Part shown: one piece after another, positions 1-7,364 of the stretch
Position numbering within the stretch: the stretch's first letter is position 1
Layout: the number at the start of each line of letters is the position of its first letter
Origin: Paracoccaceae bacterium
Lineage (GTDB): Bacteria; Pseudomonadota; Alphaproteobacteria; Rhodobacterales; Rhodobacteraceae
Direction: 5' to 3'
Assembly (NCBI GenBank): GCA_023383015.1
Contig: JAHDXW010000001.1
Coordinates: 372,001-436,000, forward strand
Length of the DNA stretch: 64,000 nt
The notes under the pieces: model-generated
Database searches by the model: none
Told to the model about the DNA's origin: nothing
What the model saw: only the letters and a program-made list of their open reading frames with translations
Made by a program: the position numbers and the translations under genes

Positions 1-108
1 GCGCACCGCGGCGATGCGGACGGTCCTGAATCCGCGGCCGTCGAGCGCGGCGGACAGTCGGTCCAGCCGCTCGCGGTCGCGGTCGAGGTTGATCGCGTAC
101 AGGTCCAC
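1..108 (-). CDS. Family-25 glycosyltransferase, N-terminal fragment
   Basis: Only the first 36 codons are inside the window; the gene runs off the left edge. A GTG start at 108-106 is preceded by a G-rich, Shine-Dalgarno-like stretch and gives VDLYAINLDRDRERLDRLSA. This matches the N-terminus of LPS-type glycosyltransferase family 25 proteins (hydrophobic strand, then INLD.R..R). The neighbouring gene begins the same way (CVYTVNLDSDAERLARQEAA), so the two look like tandem paralogues 18 bp apart. Family members transfer a sugar to lipopolysaccharide or another surface glycan. Specificity cannot be judged from a fragment. Confidence 0.6.
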   Translation of the reverse strand, partial: MDLYAINLDRDRERLDRLSAALDGRGFRTVRIAAVR

Positions 109-126
109 CCGCCCCGCCCTTCCCGC

Positions 127-888
127 TCAGCCCGGTTGCGCCTCGCGGTTCTCCAGGCGGCGCGAACTGGTGCCGCGCATGTGCAGAACCATCGGCACCG
201 CCAGCGCCGCCGCCTTCAGGATCGGCGCCGCGATGCCGTAGAACTCGTTGATATGCGAGAGTTTGCGGTGGAACGAGCGATTCTGGCGGATGCGCGCGAT
301 CCCCGATGTCCCGGTCGCGGCCAGAAGCAGGAACCAGTCCACATCTCCCGACACGCCGTGCGCGCCCACCGTCGCGATCAGCGCCTCCGCGCCGCGCGCC
401 GAAAGGAAGTAGCCGTCGCCACCGCAGGCGATCTGCTGCAGCGACGCCCGGCTCTCGATCACGTCATCGAGGCCTGTTACCGCGGTCGGCAGCCCGCCGC
501 CGGGCGCGGGCTGCGGCTGGCGCGGCAGGGGCGACATGCGGTCGTTGACGAATACCAGATCGAGGCCGAGGCCGGGCAGCGCCCGCACCCCGTCGTGCAG
601 GGCCGGCTGGACGATCGCGTCATCCTCCAGGACCAGCGCGCCCCCCCTGCCGGCATCGCGGATCATCTCCCACGTCCGCAGATGGCTCAGGAAGCAGCCG
701 AGCGTGCCCGGACGCGTGTCTGCCGCCCCGGGGATGAACTGCAGCACCGCCCGCGGCAGCGAGCTGCCGCGCACCGCCGGAACCCTGACGTGCTCGATCG
801 GCGCGTCCCGCAGCGCCGCCTCCTGGCGAGCCAGGCGTTCGGCGTCGCTGTCCAGGTTGACCGTGTAGACGCAGACCGCATTCGTCAT
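127..888 (-). CDS. Glycosyltransferase family 25 (LPS-type)
   Basis: A 253-residue protein with the layout of LPS biosynthesis glycosyltransferase family 25: an N-terminal strand with VNLDSDAERLARQE, then GTLGCFLSHLRTWE near residue 85 and an acidic motif GALVLEDDAI near residue 105, where the EDD acids are expected to bind metal and nucleotide sugar. There is no signal peptide, so it should act at the cytoplasmic face during surface glycan assembly. A second family-25 gene follows 18 bp downstream and a sulfotransferase gene lies 50 bp upstream on the same strand, suggesting one operon for a decorated surface polysaccharide. Donor and acceptor are unknown. Confidence 0.75.
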   Translation of the reverse strand: MTNAVCVYTVNLDSDAERLARQEAALRDAPIEHVRVPAVRGSSLPRAVLQFIPGAADTRPGTLGCFLSHLRTWEMIRDAGRGGALVLEDDAIVQPALHDGVRALPGLGLDLVFVNDRMSPLPRQPQPAPGGGLPTAVTGLDDVIESRASLQQIACGGDGYFLSARGAEALIATVGAHGVSGDVDWFLLLAATGTSGIARIRQNRSFHRKLSHINEFYGIAAPILKAAALAVPMVLHMRGTSSRRLENREAQPG

Positions 889-938
889 GTCATCGCCACC
901 ATTCCCGGGGGCGACGGTGCTGCCCGGCGGCCCGCCGC

Positions 939-1613
939 CTAGAACTCGTAGCCGAGCGCGTCAATCTCTTCCTTGAAGACCGCCGAGACCAGCCGGCGCG
1001 CCTCCTCGTCGTAGAACTCGCGGTAGTCGCGGCCCCCGCGGCTCTCGGTGCGGTTCACCTCGGGCAGGGCGAACCCCTCCGGCAGGCCGATGCGGTCGGC
1101 GATGCGCAGGATGTCGTCCTGCAGCGACTCGTAGCGCAGCATGTGATCGACGCCGCGGATGTAGTTCCAGTTCACCGTCCCCTTGCGCCCTTCCGCAAGG
1201 CTGGCGGTGAACTCGTCGGCCACCCACTCCGGAAAGCCCTTTCCCGCCGCCCGCGCCATGCTCTCGGCATAGCCGGCGATCCTGTGCACCCAGGACCCGG
1301 GATCATTCAGCAGCCCGACATAGTCCTTGGTCTTCTTCGCCCACAGCGAGACGAGGGAATCATAGGGATTCCGGATCGTGACGAACTTGAAGTAGCTGTC
1401 GGCGATCTCCCGGGTGATGACATTGTGCTGCAGGAGCTGCGGGATGTTGGAGTGCTTCTTCTGGACGACGATCTTGCCGCTGCGGTCGGCGATCGATTCC
1501 TTGGGGATGAACTGCGCCCGCGTGACGGCCTGCAGCGCGACCGCCGTCGCCGTGCTCGCCGTGCGCGGATTGAGGATGTAGATGTATTTCTTGTTGTGGG
1601 AGATCAGCGCCAC
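939..1613 (-). CDS. Sulfotransferase-family protein
   Basis: A 224-residue protein resembling carbohydrate sulfotransferases. The strand-loop IYILNPRTASTATA near residues 10-23 fits the 5'-phosphosulfate-binding loop that contacts PAPS, and FVTIRNPYDSLVSLW near residues 77-91 fits the 3'-phosphate-binding segment (R..P..R/S). Enzymes of this fold move sulfate from PAPS to sugar hydroxyls. Its place upstream of two glycosyltransferases suggests modification of a surface glycan. No signal peptide or membrane segment is visible. The family call is good; the substrate is inferred only from context. Confidence 0.7.
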   Translation of the reverse strand: MALISHNKKYIYILNPRTASTATAVALQAVTRAQFIPKESIADRSGKIVVQKKHSNIPQLLQHNVITREIADSYFKFVTIRNPYDSLVSLWAKKTKDYVGLLNDPGSWVHRIAGYAESMARAAGKGFPEWVADEFTASLAEGRKGTVNWNYIRGVDHMLRYESLQDDILRIADRIGLPEGFALPEVNRTESRGGRDYREFYDEEARRLVSAVFKEEIDALGYEF

Positions 1614-1777
1614 GCCTGGGTCCCTTCCGGTGCGGCGGAGAGCTTAGCCACCGCGCGTCCGCATGCGCAACCCCGCACGGCACCGGCGCCGTCCGTCGGG
1701 TTCGGGATGCAACGCGGCGGTTGAGGCGGCGGCCGGCTGCCGGTAGGACAGGCCGGGACAGCGGAAGGGAACCACCG

Positions 1778-2314
1778 ATGACGCACAATCTCTCGCTCGG
1801 ACCCGAGGCCGATGTGATGCACGGGCTCGCCGTCCTGCGCGCCAGCCAGCCCGTCGGGCCGATCGTGGCGGGCCAGCCGCTCGGGCCGGGCGTGTCGCTG
1901 GTTCTCGACCCCGAGGGCCAGACCGAGGCCGAGGCCATCGCGGCCCCCGGTGCCCTGATGGGATTGCGTCTGCGGGCGATCGTCCCGGGGCGCTGGGCCG
2001 GCCTTCACATCGTGCTTGGGCCGCTCGACCTGACCGACCGGCATGTGATCGGCGTGGTCCTGCGAACCCGGGCCCCGGCGGTGACGACCCTCCGCATCGC
2101 CCTACGCTCGGGTCGCGAGGGCGGTTTCGACGACTGTGACTTCCCCAAGCGCCTCGTCGCCTTCGGCGAGGACAGCACGCATGTCGACCTGCTGCAGACC
2201 GCCCGCCACCCCGACACCCTGCCGCTGCAGGCGCCGTGGCGGGAACTGGTGCTGTTCCTTCCTCCTGCGGGCTGCGAACTGGTGATCCAGGACCTCCGCC
2301 TGTTCGTCGTCTAG
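1778..2314 (+). CDS. Hypothetical protein, beta-rich
   Basis: A 178-residue protein that I do not recognise. ATG at 1778 is preferred over an in-frame upstream ATG because GGAAGGGAACC precedes it at good spacing and the residues before it are Arg-rich noise. The protein has alternating short hydrophobic strands (GLRLRAIVPGRWAGLHIVLG, VIGVVLRTRAP, LVLFLPPAGCELVIQDLRLFVV) and no signal peptide. The pattern resembles a beta-sandwich or carbohydrate-binding fold, which would suit the glycan-related neighbours, but this is inference. It is transcribed away from the sulfotransferase gene and converges on the polysaccharide deacetylase gene. Confidence 0.6.
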   Translation: MTHNLSLGPEADVMHGLAVLRASQPVGPIVAGQPLGPGVSLVLDPEGQTEAEAIAAPGALMGLRLRAIVPGRWAGLHIVLGPLDLTDRHVIGVVLRTRAPAVTTLRIALRSGREGGFDDCDFPKRLVAFGEDSTHVDLLQTARHPDTLPLQAPWRELVLFLPPAGCELVIQDLRLFVV

Positions 2315-2357
2315 GCCGCGTTCCGCCCGTCCTGCACCGCCCCGGTGTCCGCCCGCA

Positions 2358-2374
2358 CCGGCCGCAGCGGCCGG
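2358..2374. terminator. Hairpin between convergent genes
   Basis: A perfect 7-bp stem, CCGGCCG and CGGCCGG around a CAG loop, sits between the stop codons of two convergent genes (2314 and 2398). It could end transcription from either side. No clear T-run follows, so Rho may also be needed. Confidence 0.4.
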
Positions 2375-2397
2375 GACCGCTCCGCAGTTGGCCTGCG

Positions 2398-3255
2398 CTA
2401 GCCCCCGCCGGCAACGGGGCCGGCCCCTGCAGCGCCGGAAGCGTCCTGCGGTGCCCCGCCCCCGCCCGCGGCGGGCGCGGGGGGGCGCCGCCACGGGGCG
2501 CGTGCGGCAGCGATGCGGGCCGCGAAGGTCGCGATGTCGTCGCCGCCATCGACCGCAACCCGCGGGACGGCATGGGCGTTCCCCGGCGGGACGCGGCCGG
2601 CGGCCAGCGCGAAGCGGTAGCCCGCCGCGGCGGCATCGGCCATCACCTCGCGGTCGAAGTCGCCGAAGGGATAGCAGAAGGCGTCCACCGGCACGACGCC
2701 CGCCCGGGCCGCGATTGCGGCCCGCGACTGCGCCAGCTCGGCACGCCGGCGCTCCGGCGCCAGCCGCGTCATGCGGCGATGCGTCACGCCATGTGCCCCG
2801 AAGGCCACTCCCCCGGCGCCAAGCCGCGCGACATCCTCCCACGACATCAGCGGCGCCGGCTCGCCGAAGCGGCCGTCCCATTCCGCCCGGCGGCCGATCA
2901 GGCCGGTGGGCAGGAACACCGTGGCCGCAAGGCCGAACCGGGCAAGCACCGGCCAGGCGTGCAGGGCGAAGTCGGCATAGCCGTCGTCGAAGGTGATGGC
3001 CACCCACCGCCCTTCCGGCCCGCCGGGGGCGACATGGCTGGCCGCGGCCTCCTCGATCGGCAACGTGCGATAGCCCTCGCGGTGCAGCCACTCCATCTGC
3101 GCCGCGAAGTCGGCCGGCGCCACCCGGTAGCGCGACAGCCCCGCCGGTCCGGCCCCATCCACCCGGTGGTACATCAGGATGGGCACGGGCCCCGCCGGCC
3201 GCCGCCGCCGGCCGCCGCCTCCCGCTCCCCCTCCGCCCGCCCTCGCCGCCTGCAT
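2398..3255 (-). CDS. Polysaccharide deacetylase (NodB-like) family protein
   Basis: A 285-residue carbohydrate esterase family 4 protein. After a Gly/Arg-rich start come PVPILMYHRVDG, the catalytic and metal-binding WVAITFDDGYADF (paired Asp), and GAHGVTHRRMTRL, which supplies the His-x3-His zinc ligands. These enzymes remove N- or O-acetyl groups from polysaccharides such as chitin, peptidoglycan or exopolysaccharide. ATG at 3255 is chosen over one 66 bp upstream that would overlap the preceding gene heavily; with this start the gene begins 5 bp after the amidohydrolase stop. No clear signal peptide is seen. The polymer acted on is unknown. Confidence 0.75.
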   Translation of the reverse strand: MQAARAGGGGAGGGGRRRRPAGPVPILMYHRVDGAGPAGLSRYRVAPADFAAQMEWLHREGYRTLPIEEAAASHVAPGGPEGRWVAITFDDGYADFALHAWPVLARFGLAATVFLPTGLIGRRAEWDGRFGEPAPLMSWEDVARLGAGGVAFGAHGVTHRRMTRLAPERRRAELAQSRAAIAARAGVVPVDAFCYPFGDFDREVMADAAAAGYRFALAAGRVPPGNAHAVPRVAVDGGDDIATFAARIAAARAPWRRPPAPAAGGGGAPQDASGAAGAGPVAGGG

Positions 3256-3260
3256 GGCCT

Positions 3261-4643
3261 TCAGCCCCCGGCCGGGGCGGCGAACCAGCCGCCGGCGCCG
3301 CGCGGCAGGTAGCGCCCCCATCCTTGCCGTGCCGCCACCTGCCCCCCGTCCCAGGCGAGGCGGCCGCGCAGATAGCTCGCCGCGACCCGCGCCGTGAAGA
3401 TCCTGCCGTTGAACGGCGACCAGGCCAGCCCGTCAAGGGCGCGCGCCTCGTCCCAGACGAAGCTGCCTTCCTCCAGCACGGCAAGGTCGGCGTCCGCACC
3501 CGACCGGATCGCCCCCTTGCGGTCGGCAAGGCCGAAGAACCGCGCCGGCCGCTCGGCAAGCTGCGCCGCGGCAAGGCGGGCGGCATCCAGGCCGCGGGCC
3601 GCGGCAGCGGTGTAGAAGGCCGGCAGCAGCGTCTGGACCCCCGGCACCCCCGCGCCGGCGTCGAAGATCGAGGGGGTGAGCTTGCCCTCCAGCGGCCAGC
3701 TCGAATGATCCGACGAGGTGAAGGCGGCGCGGCCGTCCGCCACCTCGCGCCACAGCGCCTCGACCGCGCCCGCGCGGATCGGCGGGTTCACCTTCATCCG
3801 CGCCCCGAGTCCGGGGCCGTCGCGGGCGGCGTCGAACCACAGGTAGTGCACACAGGTCTCGCCGGTCGCACGCACGCCCATGCGGGCGAAGGCGTCAACC
3901 AGCCGAAGGCCCTCGGCATGCGAAAGATGCACCGGATGCACATGCGCCCCGGTCGCCTGGCCGAGCGCGAGCAGCTGCCCCGTCGCCGCCAGCTCCGCCG
4001 CCAGCGGCCTCGCCCGGGAATGCGCCAAGATCCCGTCCCGGCCGGCGGCGCGGGCCTCCGCAGTCCGCGCCAGCACGATCTCCTGGTCCTCGTTGTGCAG
4101 CCCCAGCGGCAGGCCCGAGCGGGCAAGCGCCTCGGCCAGCGCCAGCACCAGATCGGCGGGGATGCGCGGAAAGCGCGTCGGGCTGCTCTCGAAGGACGAG
4201 ACCTTGAAGGCCGCGACGCCGTCGGCCACCAGCTCGTCCACATGCGCCGTCCCGGTCTCGGCGGTGACGGTGGCGTGAAGCGCCATGTCCGCATGCGCCT
4301 GCGCCCCGATCGCTGCCACCTTCGCCGCCAGCCGCTGCGGCCGGTCCATCGGCAGCGGCGAGTCATAGGGCATGTCGACCAGCGTCGTCACCCCGCCGGC
4401 CACCGCCGCGCGGGTGGTGTCGGCGATGCCGTCAAGCCCGCGCCAGCTCGTGGCATGCGTCTGCCCGTCGACCACCCCCGGCAGCACCAGCGCCTCGCCG
4501 TGGTCGTCCACCGCATCCGCCGCCGGCGGCGGCTCGCGCTCGCCGCCGACCGCTGCGATCCGCCCGCCGTCGATGGCCACCCAGCCGCGGGGCAGGGTGC
4601 CGGCGGGGGTGACGATGCGTCCGCGCACCAGCAGCTCCGTCAT
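3261..4643 (-). CDS. Allantoinase/dihydroorotase-like amidohydrolase
   Basis: A 460-residue member of the cyclic amidohydrolase superfamily (allantoinase, dihydropyrimidinase and dihydroorotase group). Seen features are LVLPGVVDGQTHA near residue 57, the expected carboxylated lysine in VAAFKVSSFES near residue 150, LGLHNED and VHLSHAEGL with the later metal-binding His residues, GETCVHYLW, and the catalytic-Asp-type SSDHSSWPLEGK near residue 320. The closest overall pattern is allantoinase, which opens allantoin to allantoate. The first metal-binding motif is D-x-Q-x-H rather than the usual D-x-H-x-H, so metal content or substrate may differ. A deacetylase gene lies 5 bp downstream. The substrate is uncertain. 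Confidence 0.75.
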   Translation of the reverse strand: MTELLVRGRIVTPAGTLPRGWVAIDGGRIAAVGGEREPPPAADAVDDHGEALVLPGVVDGQTHATSWRGLDGIADTTRAAVAGGVTTLVDMPYDSPLPMDRPQRLAAKVAAIGAQAHADMALHATVTAETGTAHVDELVADGVAAFKVSSFESSPTRFPRIPADLVLALAEALARSGLPLGLHNEDQEIVLARTAEARAAGRDGILAHSRARPLAAELAATGQLLALGQATGAHVHPVHLSHAEGLRLVDAFARMGVRATGETCVHYLWFDAARDGPGLGARMKVNPPIRAGAVEALWREVADGRAAFTSSDHSSWPLEGKLTPSIFDAGAGVPGVQTLLPAFYTAAAARGLDAARLAAAQLAERPARFFGLADRKGAIRSGADADLAVLEEGSFVWDEARALDGLAWSPFNGRIFTARVAASYLRGRLAWDGGQVAARQGWGRYLPRGAGGWFAAPAGG

Positions 4644-4678
4644 CCCTCCCCCCTTCTCCGGCCCGGCCCGGCGCGCCT

Positions 4679-4709
4679 CGGCCCGGGCGGGGCATCCTCG
4701 CCCGGGCCG
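4679..4709 (-). terminator. Strong hairpin after the sigma/VWA operon
   Basis: CGGCCCGGGCG and its exact complement CGCCCGGGCCG form an 11-bp stem around the loop GGGCATCCT. It lies 61 bp beyond the stop codon of the VWA gene and before the amidohydrolase start. It most likely ends the minus-strand transcript carrying the sigma factor and VWA genes. Confidence 0.6.
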
Positions 4710-4769
4710 CCGGGGCGCGCAAGGCTGCCCCGGCGGGTATGCCGCCGGGCCGGGCGCGGGGACGGGGCG

Positions 4770-6740
4770 TCAGCGCAGCTCTGCCAGGCTTTCGGCCAGG
4801 CGCATCAGCGTCACCGCCTCGGCGCGCCAGCCGAAGGGGTCGGCGCCGCGGGCGCCGTCGGCCAGCGCGATCGCGTCTGCCCAGCCCCAGTCGCCGAGGA
4901 AGGTGCTGCCGGCCAGAAGCTGGCCGAAGCCCGCGATCGCGGCCGAGAAACGGATGTCCTCGCCCGCCTCGCCCGTCCCTGTCGGGATCGGCCGCTCGAC
5001 CAGCGTGCTCGTCTCCTCGCCCGGCAGCTTGTAGCGCAGCCGCAGGAAGCCCAGCTCGTCGGCCTCCCCCACCCGCACCGGCGGGGCGTAGCGCAGGTCC
5101 TCGGTCATCCGCGCGGGCGAGCCCACGGGCACGATCTCGTAGATGGCCGTCACCGTGTGTCCGGCGCCGATCTCGCCCGCGTCCACCCGGTCGTTGGCAA
5201 AGTCGGTCCGCGCCAGGGCGCGGGTCTCGTAGCCGATCAGCCGGTATTCGGCCACCGCCGCGGGGTTCCACTCGACCTGGACCTTGACGTCGTCGGCGAT
5301 CGGGAACAGCGCCCCGGTCAGCTGGTCGACCAGCACCTTGCGGGCCTCGGCCAGGGTGTCGATGTAGGCTGCCGTGCCGTTGCCGTTCTGGGCCAGCGCC
5401 TGCATCAGCGCATCGTTCAGGTTGCCGCGCCCGAAGCCGAACACCGACAGGTAGATGCCGCTCTCCCGTTCGCGCGCGACATGGCGCTTCAGCTCCTCGG
5501 GGTCGCTGATCCCGACGTTGAAGTCACCGTCGGTGGCCAGGAGGATGCGCCCGATCCGCCCCTCGCCCGCCATCGCCCGGGCGGTCGCGTAGGCCTGCAC
5601 CAGACCCGCCTGCCCGGCCGTCGAACCCCCGGCCTCCAGCCGGTCCAGCGCCGCGAGGATCGTGCCGCGCTCGCTGGCCGGGGTCGGGGCGAGCACCTCG
5701 CCGGCGTTGCCGGCATAGGTGACGATGGCCACCCGGTCCTCGGGGCGCAGTTCGGACAGCATCAGCCTGAATCCCTGCTTCAGCAGGTCCAGCCGGTCGG
5801 GGCCCTGCATCGACCCCGAGGTGTCGATCAGGAACACAAGATCCAGCGCCGGCCGGTCCGCGATCGCCGGCAGCCGGCCCTTCAGCGCGATGTGCACAAG
5901 CCGGGTATGCGCGTTCCAGGGCGTCGGGGTCACCGCGACCGTGGTCCGGAACGGCCCCTCGGCCGCGGCCTCCGGGGCCGGCCAGCCATAGGGGAAGTAG
6001 TTGATCATCTCCTCGATCCGCACCGCCTCGGCCGGCGGCAGCGAACCCGCCAGCAGGTCGCGGCGCACATAGGCCCAGGAGGCGGTGTCGACGTCGACCG
6101 AGAAGGTCGAGACCGGCGCCTCGGCCGTCACCTGCACGGGGTTCGGGGCGGCGGTGGCATAGCGGTCGCCGTCCGCCGCAGCGGCCCCGTAGGCGGGGTC
6201 GGGCATGGTCGCCGAGGGGGCGACGGCCGTGGCGTCGGCGGCGACTTCCGCGGTCGCCGGGGCGCCGGCCGCCCGCGCGTCGGCACCCGGGGGGGCGATG
6301 GCGGGCCGCGGGGCCGGCGCCGGCGGGCTTTCGGCCTCGCCGCCGGCGGTGGCGGTCGAGGGAGCCGGGGGCGGGGCAGGAAGCGTCGCCGGGGCCACCG
6401 CATCGGCGGCCGGCAGCCGGCCGGAAGGCGGCCCCTCCAGCCGCGGGTCGCCGTGCGGAAGGATCAGGAACCAGGCGGCGGCCGCCACCGCGGCGGCCGA
6501 GGCGGTGGCCGCAAGTGCGGCGCGCGAGGTCAGACGGTCGAGCATCTTCAGCACTCCGGAACGACGGGCCCCGTCAGCGAGGCCCTGCATGTTCCGACGC
6601 GCGCCGCCCGCAGTTCCTTGGTGATGGGCCGCGAAGGCCGCGGCCGCGCGCTGCAGCTGCCCGGACCGCACGCCGGGATCGGGGGCGGGGGTCGCGGCCT
6701 CGAGCGCCGCCCGCAGCCGCGCGAGATCGTCCTCGCTCAT
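4770..6740 (-). CDS. VWA-domain membrane protein (YfbK-like), possible anti-sigma factor
   Basis: A 656-residue protein in three parts. Residues 1-70 are soluble and helix-rich (MSEDDLARLRAALEAATPAP). A single membrane segment follows at about 71-92 (AALAATASAAAVAAAAWFLIL). After a Pro/Ala-rich linker comes a YfbK-type periplasmic region: the family segment near 220-255 (STFSVDVDTASWAYVRRDLL, then MINYFPY), a von Willebrand A domain with the MIDAS motif FLIDTSGSMQGPDRL near 305 and TDGDFNVGISD near 405, and a DUF3520-like end. The gene overlaps the upstream ECF sigma gene by 4 bp (ATGA), so it is probably coupled to it. The cytoplasmic head, membrane segment and periplasmic sensor fit an anti-sigma factor, which is inference. 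Confidence 0.75.
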   Translation of the reverse strand: MSEDDLARLRAALEAATPAPDPGVRSGQLQRAAAAFAAHHQGTAGGARRNMQGLADGARRSGVLKMLDRLTSRAALAATASAAAVAAAAWFLILPHGDPRLEGPPSGRLPAADAVAPATLPAPPPAPSTATAGGEAESPPAPAPRPAIAPPGADARAAGAPATAEVAADATAVAPSATMPDPAYGAAAADGDRYATAAPNPVQVTAEAPVSTFSVDVDTASWAYVRRDLLAGSLPPAEAVRIEEMINYFPYGWPAPEAAAEGPFRTTVAVTPTPWNAHTRLVHIALKGRLPAIADRPALDLVFLIDTSGSMQGPDRLDLLKQGFRLMLSELRPEDRVAIVTYAGNAGEVLAPTPASERGTILAALDRLEAGGSTAGQAGLVQAYATARAMAGEGRIGRILLATDGDFNVGISDPEELKRHVARERESGIYLSVFGFGRGNLNDALMQALAQNGNGTAAYIDTLAEARKVLVDQLTGALFPIADDVKVQVEWNPAAVAEYRLIGYETRALARTDFANDRVDAGEIGAGHTVTAIYEIVPVGSPARMTEDLRYAPPVRVGEADELGFLRLRYKLPGEETSTLVERPIPTGTGEAGEDIRFSAAIAGFGQLLAGSTFLGDWGWADAIALADGARGADPFGWRAEAVTLMRLAESLAELR

Positions 6741-7279
6741 CCGTCCTCCTCCCGCGCCAGCACGCGCAGCCGCCGCTTCACCTCCGCCATCCGCCAGGCG
6801 ACGGTGCCCTCGGCCACGCCGAGCACCGCCGCCGCCTCGGCCTGCGTCAGCGCCTCGCCGACCACCAGCGCCACCGTGTCGCGCAACTCGGGGCTCAGCG
6901 CGCCCATCGCCCGCGCCAGCCAGTCGCCCGCCTCGGCGGCGTCGGCTGCGGCCGCACGCCGGCTGCTCTCCCAGTCGCCCCAGCCGTCGGCCGCGCGCGC
7001 GCGGGCGGCGCTGCGGCGGCGGCGGTCGTGGGCGGCGTTCACCACCACCCGGTAGAGCCAGGTGGAAAAGCGCGCCTCGCCCCGCCAGCCCGCCAGCCGC
7101 GCCGGCAGGGCCATGCAGATGTCCTGCGTCAGGTCCTCGGCCTCGGCCCGGCTGCCGGTCAGCCGGAAGGCCAGCCGGAAGACGCGGTCGTAATGCCGTT
7201 CCGCCAGCGCGGCAAAAGCCGCCATGTCGCCGCCGGCGGCGGTGCGCGCAAGGCTCTCGTCGGAACTCTCCATCCGCAT
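6737..7279 (-). CDS. ECF-type RNA polymerase sigma factor
   Basis: A 180-residue group-4 sigma factor. Region 2 spans about residues 25-95 (ALAERHYDRVFRLAFRLTGS, then AEDLTQDICMALPARL and FSTWLYRVVVNAAHD), and region 4 about 125-175 (ALSPELRDTVALVVGEALTQ, then EAAAVLGVAEGTVAWRMAEV). ATG at 7279 is used because the upstream in-frame Ala/Arg-rich residues are not family-like; 7273 is also possible. It would direct polymerase to a small regulon. The 3' end overlaps the VWA gene by 4 bp, and the RCC1-repeat array ends only 85 bp upstream on the same strand, so the array is an obvious candidate target. That link is inference. Confidence 0.85.
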   Translation of the reverse strand: MRMESSDESLARTAAGGDMAAFAALAERHYDRVFRLAFRLTGSRAEAEDLTQDICMALPARLAGWRGEARFSTWLYRVVVNAAHDRRRRSAARARAADGWGDWESSRRAAAADAAEAGDWLARAMGALSPELRDTVALVVGEALTQAEAAAVLGVAEGTVAWRMAEVKRRLRVLAREEDG

Positions 7280-7364
7280 CGTGCCCGCTTTGACGCGCGC
7301 CGTCCGCCGATCCTTGGCCGCCGCGGCGGCCGCGATCAAGCCCGGTCCGCGCGTGCGTCCCGCC

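Noticed and set aside
3324-7055. Long plus-strand open frame opposite the amidohydrolase, VWA and sigma genes
   Set aside because: All three minus-strand genes have strong motifs and overlapping starts and stops; the antisense product has none.
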